From Zea mays (taxonomy: Eukaryota > Streptophyta > Magnoliopsida > Poales > Poaceae), in NCBI RefSeq assembly GCF_902167145.1, contig NC_050096.1:263150622-263214621 (forward strand): a stretch of DNA of 64,000 nt. The letters run 5' to 3'. Position 1 is the stretch's first letter; each line of letters begins with the position of its first letter. Under the pieces are notes generated by a model. That model was given only the letters and a program-made list of their open reading frames with translations, ran no database searches and was not told where the DNA came from. The translations under genes were made by a program, and so were the position numbers. Positions 43,273 through 54,529 of this stretch are shown piece by piece.

Positions 43273-44629
43273 TGTCGGTGTTTCGGGCCCGCGAGGACCG
43301 TCAACCGACCAGTAAATTTGTTGTTGCGTGTCCCTGCCCAGATGGGTTGATGCAAGATGGAACACAAGAGGGAAATGTGGCTTATGTTATCTCGCACCGG
43401 GGTGCTTGTAGTAGGGGTTACAAGCGTCGTGAGGGAGCGAGGGCGAGAGCGAGTGAGGGAGAGCGTCCCTGTGTGCTGCCTGTCTCGTCTGCCCCGCCTG
43501 CCCTCGACGTCCAACGTTGTCAGTGTTGCAACATCTGTCCACGACGTGCCTTAAGAAGGCCCTGGACATCCCCTTTTATAGATACAAGGAGATGCCCAGT
43601 TGTACAAGGGGGTGTAGCTATGTGCTATCGTGGCTGGCGGAGAAGCGCCATGAGCCCTGTACACGAGCTAACGTGGCCGTCGGAGAAGTGCCTTGAGCCC
43701 TGTAGACGAGCTAACGTGGCCGTCGGAGAAGTGCCTTGAGCCCTGCAGAAGCACAGCTGTCGGTGCGGCATGGATCATGCTGACGTTGTCTTGCTTCCGT
43801 AGGGGGTTGAGAGCGATCCGACGTCATGGGTGCACGCGGGGAACTATCATTACCCGTTGCCGGAGTAACCTTAGATGGGACACTGGTCTTGTTCCTTCGT
43901 AGCCTGAGGCAGCTAGCTAGGAGTAGGGTAATGATGTATCCCCTGTAGCGCAGTCGGTCCGAGGCCCAGGTCTGGCGAGGCGGAGACTTCTCCTGAGGCC
44001 AAGGCTGGGCTCGAGCGAGGTTGTGATTCCTCCCGAGGCCGAGGCCTGGGGTCGGGCGAGGCGGAGATCTTCTTCCGAGGCCGAGGCTTAGGCCGAGGCC
44101 TAAGGTCGGGCGAGGCGGAGCTCCCTGTTGCGCCCGAGGCCAAAGTCGTGGGAGATCGTGACTCTGTTTTATCTTGGTGGTTGGCACAGTAGCCGGAGCG
44201 GGGCGAACGGCGCTGTTTTCCTGTCAGATCGGTCAGTAAAGGGGCGAAGTGACTATGGTCACTTCGACCTTGCCGACTGAGGCACGCATGTCAGGATAAG
44301 GTGTCAAGCGATCCCCGCATTAAATGCGCATGCGATACGGTCGGCTGGTAAGGCGATTTGGCCAAGGTCGCTGCACGACAAAGTCTGTCCAAGCTGGGCT
44401 TCGGGCAAGCCGAGGGTGCGTCTGCTGACTGAGGGGACCCTCGGGCGAGGCGTGAATCCGTCCGGGACTACTGTTCCCGCCCGAGGCTGGGCTCGGATGA
44501 GGTCGCGTCCCTCGGCAGACGAGGCCCTGACTTGAACCGCTCTTTATCAATCGTGTATGGTTTGTTCTGAAGATGTTTTCCAGCCGGATTAAGGAGCATT
44601 GGGGGTACCCCTAATTACGGTACCCGACA
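43273..44629 (-). repeat. Tat-2 3' LTR, 1,357 bp
   Basis: Its skeleton matches the Tat-1 LTRs (TGTCGGxGTTTCG start; the GGCGAGGCGGAG tandem units; TTAAATGC...GGCCAAGG; GGGGGTACCCCTAATTA...CCCGACA end), with substitutions throughout. Five bases before it are ATATT. The minus-strand TATA box is at 43574-43581. Near 43624-43745 a ~50-bp unit (GCTAACGTGGCCGTCGGAGAAG) is tandemly duplicated. Confidence 0.9.
43574..43581 (-). promoter_or_regulatory. TATA box of Tat-2 LTR
   Basis: CTATAAAA on the minus strand, in the conserved position of the family. Confidence 0.6.
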
Positions 44630-44646
44630 GTAGCCCCCGAGCCTCA
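44630..44646 (-). other. Polypurine tract of Tat-2
   Basis: On the minus strand GAGGCTCGGGGGCTAC directly precedes the 3' LTR. A near copy (GAGGCTCGGGGGCTGC) is at about 44751-44766 within the internal region. Confidence 0.8.
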
Positions 44647-46114
44647 AAGGGAGTGCGGGCACTCGCTTGGAGGTTCTGCACGGTCAGGCTTTCGAGTTTT
44701 CATGTTGGTTTGTTGACGTGGTCAACAGTTCGGCCGTAGCCTGGTGCGAGAGCAGCCCCCGAGCCTCTGCACGGAGCGAGAGGACGATCAAGGACCGTCT
44801 CGACTTTTATTGTACGCCCCTTCGTCGCCTTTCCGCAAGGAGGAAGGGGGGGGAAGCGCCATGTTACCCTCGGAGGGCACCGAACATGGTGTTTCCTGTG
44901 AGTTGCTAGCGGGTGATCCGAGTGGACGCCCGAGCCCCGCTCGATAAGGGTCGGCTAGTGGCCCAGAGGCGTGCTCCAAAAGTACCTGCAGGTGATTTGC
45001 CGGACCCAGACCCATTCGATAGGGTCCGAGGGCTCGATGCCTCCCTCCGGTGGGATTCTGTTACAAATCGTTCCTGCTGGTCTCGGAAATGTCCTAGGGT
45101 ACCTCGGGAGCGTAGCCCAAGCCTCGGCCATGTAACGGACGTACTCAGGGTCATCCCTGACTCTGCATGCTCTGGGGCGGCTATCAAACCCTTCCGAGGG
45201 GCCAGCCTTCGAACCCCTGATCAGTAAAGGGCTCGGAGCCCGAGTGCTCTGGGGTGATTGCTGAACCCCGGAGGGTGCAACCTTCGAACTCCTGATCAGT
45301 AGGAGGGCTCGGGGCCCATTTCCTTCGCTGGGAAGGATCCTTTTTCGAAATACCCCCTTTCCCGGTCCCTGTGACAAGAGAGAGAGAGGGAAAGAAAAAG
45401 GACATGAATTTAAATAAGGTGGCGCACCTTTTTTGACGCGGTCATCATGACGGAGGTGAAACGGTGCCCGCTTTTCCTGCCGGAGGTGTCGCTTGCCCTG
45501 CCAAGGAGTTAATGCGACGGGACGGGCTATTCGCGGGGCGTCTGTTGCGCGTGCGCGAGCTGTTCGAGGAACAGAACACGGGCGCGTCGTCTTTACTCCG
45601 TGGGAGAGGGCTCCCCTGCCGTTTCAGGAGAGGGTGCGAGCCTGTAGGTGATCGGACCGCTGCTTCCGCCCGTCTGCTGCTGCAATTACTATTGGCCCGC
45701 CTCTGGTCATATTGACTGTCGCGCCTCTTCCCGCGGCTGACTGACCCGTAATCGTTGCACTCAATTGGCACTGTTGGGTCACGCGCAGGGCTGCCTCGAG
45801 TCACGGTACTGGTTCCGCAGTCGAGAAGACGCGGCATTGGCGCGAGTGGCGGTGCGGTTTCCTTGCACGCAGTAACCGTTGCGCCGGTTACATGACATGT
45901 GGGCCCGGGCCTCCATGCTGGTCCGCTGAACGCGACGGGGCCGAAAGGGTGCACAAACGCGGGGCGGTTACATGCTTCCTGCGCGGCGGTCCGCCCTTTC
46001 GACCGCTGGTTTCGGCGTGGATGGGGGAATGGTTATAACCGCGGGGCGGTTTCATGCTTCGTGTGCGGCAATTTGGCTTCTTCCGTTTCGGGTCAGCCCG
46101 CATGACGTGTGGGA
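44647..46114. other. Tat-2 3' internal region, left of the Tekay insertion
   Basis: It is homologous to 3611-4249 and 16316-16655 of Tat-1. It includes two of the ~78-bp units (45180-45310) and a set of GCGGGGCGGTT(A/T)CATGCTTC repeats at about 45885-46100. No protein domain is recognised on either strand. The last five bases, CCCAG (46115-46119), are the target duplication of the Tekay-type element. Confidence 0.75.
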
Positions 46115-46119
46115 CCCAG

Positions 46120-49100
46120 TGTCACACCCGGTTTTAGAAGGCAAACCGAATGCGAACCATGTATGTGCCAGGATCAGTTATTCACGTACACAGCAGTTAC
46201 ATAACATGGACATCATCACACAGTGCTTAAAATAGTATTAAAAGGGAAATAATAGTCGGTTACATCATACGTCTGAGACGTCTATATAGTCTTTACAATA
46301 AATCAAAGTGCGGAAAAGAAACGTAGATAACCGCGACCTTCACAGGCAGCCGACTGGGGGTTGCCGCTAACCCACGCCTAGAAATCGTCGTAGTCTTGGA
46401 ACTCCTGGAAGTCTCCTTCCACGGCTTCATCTTCTCCTGAGCAGTGGTTGCAATGCTGACAACCTGGGGATGGGGAGGTTTGGTGTGTAGAGCAAGGGTG
46501 AGTACACATCAACATACTCAGCAAGTATCCTGTTTGGCTGTAGTGGACTAGCTTTATGTGGGGATAAGTCAAGCAGTTGCTTTTAGTTGGTCAGATTATT
46601 ATTTACTAATAGAAAGCCAGGTTTTAGCATTAACCCAAGTTATTAGCCCGATGTACCCTTTCCAAACGGAAAGAATACCACTTACCAGCACCATAGTCAT
46701 AACCAGAACCATCGATCTCATAGCCACCTGTACCATAATGTCTCTGATCAAGTACTAATAATCACTGGAGCTCCCTTGGCCGCTCATAACCGCGAGCACG
46801 ACTGATATATCAGTTTTCAAACACTCTGCAGAGGTTGTGCACTTTACCCACAAGCCGTGATTCCCATTCTGCCCGGAGAGAGCTACTCCCCATTGACCAC
46901 TACCTAGGTGGCCTAGCAGGGCATCACTACGTAGCCTTTACAAAGATTCCTCGGGGCTGTAGCCACCCGTTAGGTTTCCTAAATGCACCGCACTCCTCCC
47001 CAAGGGGCGAACCCAAACTTGGCAGAGCGAGCCGCATACACCGAGCCCCATTGACGGCACGACGGCTAAGTGAACTACACCCCGGATCCTCTAATTATTC
47101 AGCTAAGGGCATCCCATTCCACCCTCATGGTTGCACTGTTTTCCCGGGCGGTCATCCATAGAACAGGTCCTTACGGAGAGGCACTTGAGAAACCGCTCGA
47201 GCCCCCTTGAAGACCACAAGTACAACATCATAATAAGAGAAGGGAAAACAGCGTATCATAGATAATCTCATCATGTTCATTGATTAGAGTTAAGCAATTG
47301 CATAAAGCTAAGCAATAATAATCCAACCCAAATAGGTAAACAAGGACATGGATAACAAAGCTAGTCAATCCTTAGGCATAAATGTGTAAAGCGGGAGGTG
47401 AATTAAAGAATGAATAAGACAGAGATAGGTCAAGGGACACTTGCCTCCACCAACCGACTGCTGCTCAGGGGCTTCTCCTGCGAGTTCCTCGGGCTCTTCA
47501 ACTGGATCGTTCTCTATGCGATTGCAAGCATACATCCATCCATCCATTCAAATTAGGGAACAAACAGTACACCATACAAGAGAGCAAATGAAGTAAATAT
47601 GCATAGAATATCACATACGATAATGAACTTACCTTTTTTGAAAAGAAATGGGGAAAGGTCTCGCGAGAGTTAAAGCTTATGCCCGAGACGCACTACGGGT
47701 ACACAAATGACTAAACGTCACGTGCTCTAGTTCCAATTGGTTCTAACAAAAGAATTAGCTACATGCACTAATGTAAACGTGACCACTTTTAGTAGATTAT
47801 CATTGAATGAGATAGATGATTAGCTATACAAATTAACTAACGTAACCAATTTCCAAATTGAGACTCCTATCTTATTAATATAAACACGTGATTAGCGCAC
47901 ATAGGACACGGGGGGGGGGGGGGGGGGGGGGGGGTAGACGGGGCGTCTGGGGGGTAGACGGGGCACGACGGGTCGTGCCAAGGCACACGCACTACGCGAG
48001 CACGCGCGCGAGGCCGCACGCACACGCCACGAACTAGCCGTGCGCACGTCGGGGCCGAGCGCTAACCGAGCTCAAAGCCGCGCGCTAAAGGCACGCTGGG
48101 CCGAGCTCGAGGCCACGTCGGGGCCGTCACGACGCGAGCAAGGCACGGCGGGGCGAGCGGGCAAGCGCGCCGGGGCAAACGAGCACGGGCGAGCAAGGAC
48201 GCGGCCGGGCGAGGACACGGCCGGGCGAGGCCGGGCGCGGGGGCGGGCGGAGCTCGCCGGAGCGGGGACGGGCGCGAGCCCGGGGCGGCGCGGCGGCCGA
48301 GCGGGGCCGAGCGAGCGCGGGGAGGGCGGCCGGGGGCGGGGCCGAGCGCGGCTTGCCGGGGGCGGCCGGGCACGGGGCGGCGTGGGACGAGGCCGGGCGC
48401 GGCGGGGCGCGGCTGCGGCGGGGCGGGGCGGGCTCGCCGGAGCGGCCGAGGGCAGGGCGGACGGGGGCGGGGCTCGCTGGAGCGGCCGAGGGCGGGGCGG
48501 GGCTCGCTGGAGCGGCCGAGGGTGGGGCGGACGGGCCCGCCGGGGGTGGCCGAACCGGGGCCGAGCGGCGCGGGGAGGGCGGGCGCGGCCGGGCGCGGGG
48601 CTCGCCGGAGGGGCCGGGGCGGGGCCGAGCGGGGCGAGGCGGCCGAGGCCGGGCGCGACCGGGCCGGGCTCGCCGGAGAGCGGCGCAGGGAGGGCGGGCG
48701 CGGGGCCGGCCGAGGTTGGGGGCGGGGGACGCCGGCGCGGGACGGGGGCGCTGGGGCGGCCGAGCCGAGCGGCCGGGCGGGCGAGGTCGGGGCCGGGGCC
48801 GAGGCCGAGCGCGACGAGGGCGGGGCCGGGCGCGACAGGGCGCGGGGAGGGCGCCGGAGGGAGGGGAGGGAGGAGGGAGGGGGAGGGAGGAGGGAGGGCC
48901 TCACCGGAGCGGAGGACGGTGGCGGCGGCGCCGGGGAGGGGCGGAGGCGGCAATGGGGAGGGGCGACGGCGGCTAGGGTTAGGGTTAGGGTGAGGGAGAG
49001 AGAGAGGGGGATGACGGGCGGGGCCCGCGGGGAGGATTTTTGGAAAAAAGAAAAGGGGAGGGGGCGGTTGGGCTGGCTGGGCCCAAAGGGGGGGAGGGGA

Positions 49101-49529
49101 CGCGCGGTTGGGTCGCCAGGCCGACCCACGGCGGGGGAGAGGCGGCTGGGCCGCCGCGGGGCCCACACGGGAAGGGGCGGGGGGCGGCTGGGCCGCATGG
49201 GCCAAGGGGAAGGGGGCGGCTGGGCCAAAAGGGGAGAAGGGGGGGAGAGAGAAAAAGAAAAGGCTTTTCTTTTTCTAATTTCCACATTTTCTATATGCCT
49301 ATTTCTCCAATTCACTCAACCACAAACACAAGAGTGCATAATCCGGCATGATGCAACAAACAAAAATAGCTCTAGGTTTTGGTTACACAAGGTGTCGAGC
49401 TAATTCTCGCTATAACTTTTAGAAAAGATCAAGGCTTAGCGAGAAGAAAAGGGAAAAAGGAAAGAGTAACGCCTGAATTTGGTGAGAGAAAAGAAGAAAA
49501 AATTCTACCCGCAAATTCAGAGCGTTACA
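46120..49529 (-). repeat. Tekay-type 3' LTR (left), 3,410 bp
   Basis: It starts TGTCACACCCGG and ends GCGTTACA. It includes a gene-free AT-balanced half (46120-47900), a G homopolymer of more than 20 bases at about 47911-47932, a very GC- and CpG-rich half (47940-49260) and a telomere-like AGGGTTAGGGTTAGGGT at 48974-48990. Its mate is at 55804-59177. The two differ at many single sites, mainly C/T and G/A, so the insertion is not recent. Confidence 0.92.
47940..49260. other. CpG-dense GC-rich block of Tekay LTR
   Basis: About 1.3 kb of GGGCGCGGGGC/GCCGAGC-type sequence. Open frames of 200-417 codons exist here on both strands and in several frames at once (for example 48040-48993 and 48062-49315). 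That is the signature of GC-rich DNA lacking stop codons, not of a gene. The block is kept in both LTRs with indels, so it is a real LTR component, possibly a CpG-island-like promoter or leader. Confidence 0.75.
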
Positions 49530-49530
49530 A

Positions 49531-49543
49531 ACCTATCCCCCTT
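49531..49543 (-). other. Polypurine tract of Tekay-type element
   Basis: On the minus strand AAGGGGGATAGGT ends just before the 3' LTR. The sequence ahead of it contains GAATCTCGAGGGCGAGATTC, the usual 3' context of this chromovirus group. Confidence 0.8.
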
Positions 49544-49565
49544 AAAAGAATCTCGCCCTCGAGAT

Positions 49566-49748
49566 TCAGGGTTGGCTAGCAAAGAGCTCAGGGTATTTAG
49601 CCATCAGATCGTTTTCACGCTCCCAGGTTGCTTCATCCTCTGAATGGTGATTCCATTTGACTTTGCACATTCTGATGGTCTTCCTTCGGGTGACTCTGTC
49701 TGCAACCTCAAGGATTTGCACTGGCTTCTCAACGTAGGTCAAGTCCTC
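49566..49748 (-). pseudogene. Chromodomain of Tekay-type integrase, cut off by a stop
   Basis: After the stop at 49749-49751 the same frame stays open for 60 codons and reads a chromodomain tail: LTYVEKPVQILE, RTIRMCKVKW-like (KTIRMCKVKWNHH), EATWERE and YPELF, then TGA at 49566-49568. Chromodomains of this group direct integration towards heterochromatin marks. It is too short to stand as its own gene; it belongs to the integrase. Confidence 0.85.
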
Positions 49749-51014
49749 CTAGACTTCGAGACCTTCCACTGGCAACTGCTCTTCTGGCACACGCAAGCAC
49801 TTCTTCAACTGAGACACATGAAAGACATCATGCACAGCGGACAAATTCTCTGGCAGACTGAGCTGATAGGCCACTTCTCCACGCCTTGAGAGAATTTGGT
49901 ACGGACCAATGTAGCGGGGTGCTAGCTTGCCTTTGACTCCGAACCTTCTGACTCCTCTGATCGGTGACACTTTCAGATAGACAAAGTCTCCGACTTCGAA
50001 ACTCAGCTCTCTTCTTCTTGTGTCTGCATAGCTTTGCTGCCTCGATTGCGCTATCTTCTGATTCTCTCGAACCATCCTAATGTTCTCTTCAGCTTCAAGC
50101 AAAATGTCTGGCCCAAACACCTGCTTTTCTCCAGGCTGATCCCATTGCAACGGAGTTCTACAACTCCTTCCATAGAGCGCCTGAAATGGTGACATCTTCA
50201 AACTGGCCTGGTAACTGTTGTTATAGGAAAACTCTGCATAAGGCAATCTCTTGTCCCATCCGGACTGATCTTGCAACGCACAGGCTCTCAACATGTCTTC
50301 AAGAATTTGATTGGTCCTTTCGGTCTGGCCATCTGTCTGCGGATGATAGGCTGAACTGAAATTCAGATGTGTGCCCAAGGCTTCATGCAACTGCTGCCAG
50401 AAATGAGAGGTGAACTGCGTTCCTCTGTCTGACACTATCTTCTTTGGCACACCATGAAGACAAACGATCCGAGACATATACAACTCTGCCAATACTGCAC
50501 TGCTATAGTTGGTCTTGACAGGTATGAAGTGGGTTGACTTGGTTAAGCGGTCCACTACTACCCAAATGGAATCGTAGCCGGCTCGAGTGCGAGGCAATCC
50601 GACTATGAAATCCATACCGATTTCATCCCATTTCCACTGAGGGATCTGCAACGGTTGCAACAATCCAGCAGGTCTCTGGTGCTCTGCCTTAATTCTTCGG
50701 CAACTATCACACATAGCCACATGCTCTGCGATTTCCCTCTTCATTCCGTACCACCAGAATTTCTTCTTCAGATCCTGATACATCTTCTCACTACCAGGGT
50801 GAATCGAATAAGCTGTCTCATGAGCTTCCTTGAGGATCAACTCCCGAATGGATTGGACATTGGGAACACACAAGCGGTCTTTGAACCATATCACACCCTC
50901 TGCATCTTCCCGAAAATCTTTGCCTTTGCCATCTAGAATTAGCCGCCGGATCTCACTGATCTTCTCATCATTCTTCTGTGCTTCTTTGATTTCCCGCTCC
51001 AAGGTAGGTTCCAA
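49749..51014 (-). pseudogene. Tekay-type integrase
   Basis: A 421-codon open stretch with the zinc-binding HPGSEKMYQDLKKKFWW...CDSCRRIK, the core D-D-E in MDFIVGLP, VSDRGTQFTS and GQTERTNQ, and the GPY/F-like tail RYIGPYQILSRRGEVAY and VFHVSQLKKC. A stop at 51030 upstream and a TAG at 49749-49751 downstream isolate it from RNase H and chromodomain. Both are in the same frame as this piece. Confidence 0.9.
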
Positions 51015-51029
51015 CTCGACTGTGACTCC

Positions 51030-51596
51030 TCACGAATTGTTCAGAAATCCGAGACTCAACCTGTCAAACTCCTTGGCCAACTCATAAGGCATCGGACGAG
51101 CGACCATCAGATTGACTTGGCTCTTCCTGCTCAAAGCATCTGCCACTACATTCGCTTTGCCCGGATGGTAATGAATCTCCAACTCATAATCTTTGATCAA
51201 CTCTAACCATCTTCGTTGCCTCATATTCAACTCTGACTAAGTGAATATGTACTTCAGACTCTTGTGGTCTGTGTAAACATCGCATTTCTGTCCATACAGG
51301 TAGTGCCTCCATGTCTTCAGTGCGTGAACCACTGCTGCCAACTCTAAGTCATGGATTGGGTAATTCTTCTCATGAACCTTCAACTGTCGGGACGAGTAAG
51401 CCACAACTCTTCCCTCTTGCATCAACACACATCCCAAACCTGTGTAACAAGCATCACAATACACCGAGAAGGGCTTGTGCACATCAGGCAAGACTAGGAC
51501 AGGCGCTGTTGTCAACTTCTCTTTCAGCGCTTCAAAGGCCTCTTGACATTTCTGGGTCCACTTGAACTCAACTTTGTTGCCTAGCAATGCTGTCAT
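51030..51596 (-). pseudogene. Tekay-type RNase H and linker
   Basis: The RNase H begins [20 protein letters not shown] and continues [29 protein letters not shown] and [14 protein letters not shown] at 51237-51239 follows, then SELNMRQRRWLELI and ADALSRK, and a TGA at 51030-51032. In the family these two pieces are one polypeptide. Confidence 0.88.
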
Positions 51597-51629
51597 TGGT
51601 TTTGCAATCTTCGAAAACCCTTCAATGAA

Positions 51630-52667
51630 TCACCGATAATATCCGGCCATTCCAATGAAACTCTTGATTCCTCGGGCATCTGTTGGCGCTTTCCAGTTCA
51701 GAATGTCTGCCACTTTCTTTGGATCCACAACCGATCCTTCTTTGTTGATTATGTGACCCAAGAACAGGACTTCATTGATCCAGAACTCACATTTGCTCAA
51801 CTTTGCATACAACTGGTGCTCCCGCAATCTCTGCAATACCATCTTCAAATGATCTGCATGCTCTTCTTCGCTTTGAGAATAAATCAGAATGTCATCAATG
51901 AATACCACCACAAACTTATCGAGATAATCCATGAATACACTGTTCATTAAGTTCATGAAGAACGCTGGTGCATTGGTCAAACCAAAAGACATCACTGTGA
52001 ACTCATACAACCCATACTTGGAAATGAATGCCGTCTTCGGAATGTCCGAAGGTCGGATTCTGAGCTGATGATAACCTGACCTCAGATCAATCTTGGAGAA
52101 CACACTGGCTCCTCTCAACTGGTCGAACAGATCTTCTATTCTGGGCAAGGGATACTTGTTCTTGATCGTGACTTCATTCAAAGCTCGATAATCGATACAC
52201 ATACTTTTGGTGCCATCTTTCTTTTCCACAAACAAGACAGGAGCGGCCCAAGGCGAGGTGCTTGGCCGAATGTAACCTTTCTCTGACAGCTCATCAATCT
52301 GCTCCTTAAGTTCAACCAACTCTGGTCCAGATATTCTGTAAGCTCTCTTAAAGATAGGGGCGGTTCCAGGAAGAAGCTCTATGGCAAACTCAACTTTCCG
52401 CTCTGGTGGCATACCTGGTAAGTCCTTTGGAAACACATCTGGGAACTCAGACACAATCTTGATACTCTCGATTGGGTCTGCTTCACTGCTACCGACAGCC
52501 ATCTGATAACAACTTCCTTTCTTTGGCTCAGGCGGGACTAACTCGGTCACCACTTCCTCTCCTAGTGGGGACACCAACTTGATTGTCCTCTTATCACAAC
52601 TGATAACTGCCTGATACTTATCTAGCCAATTCATCCCTAGGATGACATCTATTCCCTGAGTACCCAT
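51630..52667 (-). pseudogene. Tekay-type reverse transcriptase
   Basis: A 345-codon stretch with the protease tail ([15 protein letters not shown]), [63 protein letters not shown] and the catalytic [10 protein letters not shown]. It is closed by TGA at 51630-51632, in what is otherwise the GYYR-(R)-FIEGFSK junction, so it reads as a CGA-to-TGA change. Confidence 0.92.
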
Positions 52668-52703
52668 TACTATGAGGTTAGTGGGAAACGCTATCCCCCT
52701 TAT

Positions 52704-52934
52704 TTACACACTTACATTCAAACAAATGCTATCGGCTCGAATTCTACCACCGGCTGAGTCAATTTGAATGGGGGTTGACATGGTAGTAAGTGGAAGATTA
52801 TGTGCTTCTACCCATGATGCAGTAATGAAAGAATGCGTTGCTCCAGTATCAAATAACACTTCTGCAATATGGGAGTCGACTGGGAACATACCTACTATCA
52901 TGTCGGGGGTCTCCTGAACTGCTTCAGCCTCCAA
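52704..52934 (-). pseudogene. Tekay-type aspartic protease
   Basis: It contains the active-site string VLFDTGATHSFI in the expected place between gag and RT. A TAA at 52704-52706 separates it from the RT stretch, and a TAG at 52965-52967 from gag. All are in one frame. Confidence 0.88.
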
Positions 52935-52964
52935 GTGGTTCAGTCTTCCATGATTGTAGCGCGA

Positions 52965-54248
52965 CTAAGAGCGGTTGCCTGCTCTAGGCTGAGACACGTT
53001 CTGCTTTGCTAGGGCATTGGGGCCTGATTGCTGCTGGGCTGCCTTCTTCGGACATTGCATCACCCAGTGGCCTTGCTCTCCACAGTGGAAACATGCTCTG
53101 TTTCCAACCTGAGCTGGTGCTGCCTGACTGTTCTGCTGATTTGCTGGGGCAGGAAGACGAGGTGCCTGCTGATTCTGCCTCTGAAACTGACCTCCTGACT
53201 GATTGCTCTGGCGGTTCTGATACTGGTGCTGAGGATACTGCCTTTGGAACTGTTGATGCTGCTGAGGTGGACGCTGGTTCTGCCTGAACTGCTGAGGTTG
53301 ATTGCCTGAGAAACGAGGGTGATTGCTGCTTCCAGGCTGGGGTCCACTGATCTTGCGCTTACGATCCTCCATCTCCTTACGCTTCCTCTCTATCATGATT
53401 GCTCTGTCAATCAGGTGCTGGAATGTCGGGAAGGTATGATTCATCAGTTGGTAGTGCAGAGGGTCAACCAAGCCTCTCAGGAAACGGTACTGCCGCTTGG
53501 CGTCGGTGTTGACATCTTCAGGAGCATAGCGAGACAACTGCAGAAACCTGTCCCGGTACTCACTGACAGACAATGGCCCTTGCTTGAGAGCCAGGAACTC
53601 CTCCTTCTTCACTGTCATCAGACCTGCCGGAACATGGTACTGACGAAAGCTTCCTCTGAACTCTTCCCAGGTGATGGTGTCGGGGTGGGCATGGGTGGCG
53701 AGGTAAGATTCCCACCATGATTGGGCTGCTCCTCTCAACAGACGGGGACCATACAGGACTTTCTCCCTATCATCGCACTGAGCGGTATGCAACCCCCGCT
53801 CCACAGTGCGCAGCCAGTCTTCAGCATCCATGGGGTCAGAAGAATGAGCAAACGTTGGTGGATGACCTCTCATGAACTCAGCACGCTTGTCTCTGGGCAT
53901 CTGAGGCATCTGAGGCTGAGGTGGTGCCTGCTGCTGTTGTTGCTGCTGCTGAATGGCGGCCAAAGTCTGACCGATGGCTTGAACTGCCTGAGTCTGCATC
54001 AGAAACATCTGCTCGATCGACATCAGGGGCGGGGGTGGCAGGTGCTGTTGCTGGGGCACCTCATCCTGCTGAGGGCTCGCTCCTGCTGAGCACGCCTTCC
54101 TCCTCTGCGCATGTTCTCTGACATCTGCAGAATTCAACCACACATCAGAACAGATCTGGCAAATCTTGCAGCATAAGAAAAGAGTATAGAATCCTTCAAC
54201 AGCACTGAACAGATGAGCATCTTCACTGATCTCCAACACAGACCACAC
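52965..54248 (-). pseudogene. Tekay-type Gag
   Basis: The gag core reads WLRTVERGLHTAQC, AAQSWWESYLA, TWEEFRGSFRQYHVP, EFLALKQG, VSEYRDRFLQLSRYAP and FLRGLVDPLHYQL. It is followed by a Gln/Asn/Pro-rich linker and one CCHC knuckle, CFHCGEQGHWVMQC. The open stretch begins with a GTG at 54248. The first ~75 codons look non-coding, and an acceptor-like CTGCAG/ATGTC near 54130 suggests that the real start lies in another frame or after an intron, so the N-terminus is unresolved. A TAG at 52965-52967 ends it. Confidence 0.85.
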
Positions 54249-54529
54249 AGCTTCTCAGATAAAGAGGAAAGTGGAATAAAAGGTTTCCCAACTATATAGC
54301 TAACTCCATTAACATATAACAGGTAAACCATAGTGCAGGGGATACCCACACTCTGGTGACAGTCATTACAAAGATCCAAATCAAGCAAAGTTCATCATGA
54401 CAAACATAAATGCACAGGATATAGCAAACTACCCTGTCTAACTAAGACTAACTAAAAGCGTGGCTAACGCTAAGACTGTAGCTTCTACATGTATATTTTG
54501 TATTAATTACAAGATCCAACTATAACGAT

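Noticed and set aside
48971..48990. Telomere-like repeats as an interstitial telomere
   Set aside because: Only about three units, present at the same place in both LTRs, so it is part of the retrotransposon and not a chromosome-end relic.
48040..49403. Open frames of up to 417 codons on both strands (Ala/Gly/Arg/Pro-rich)
   Set aside because: They lie in the GC-rich half of an LTR, are open in several frames at once, contain low-complexity sequence only, and lose frame agreement with the other LTR copy.
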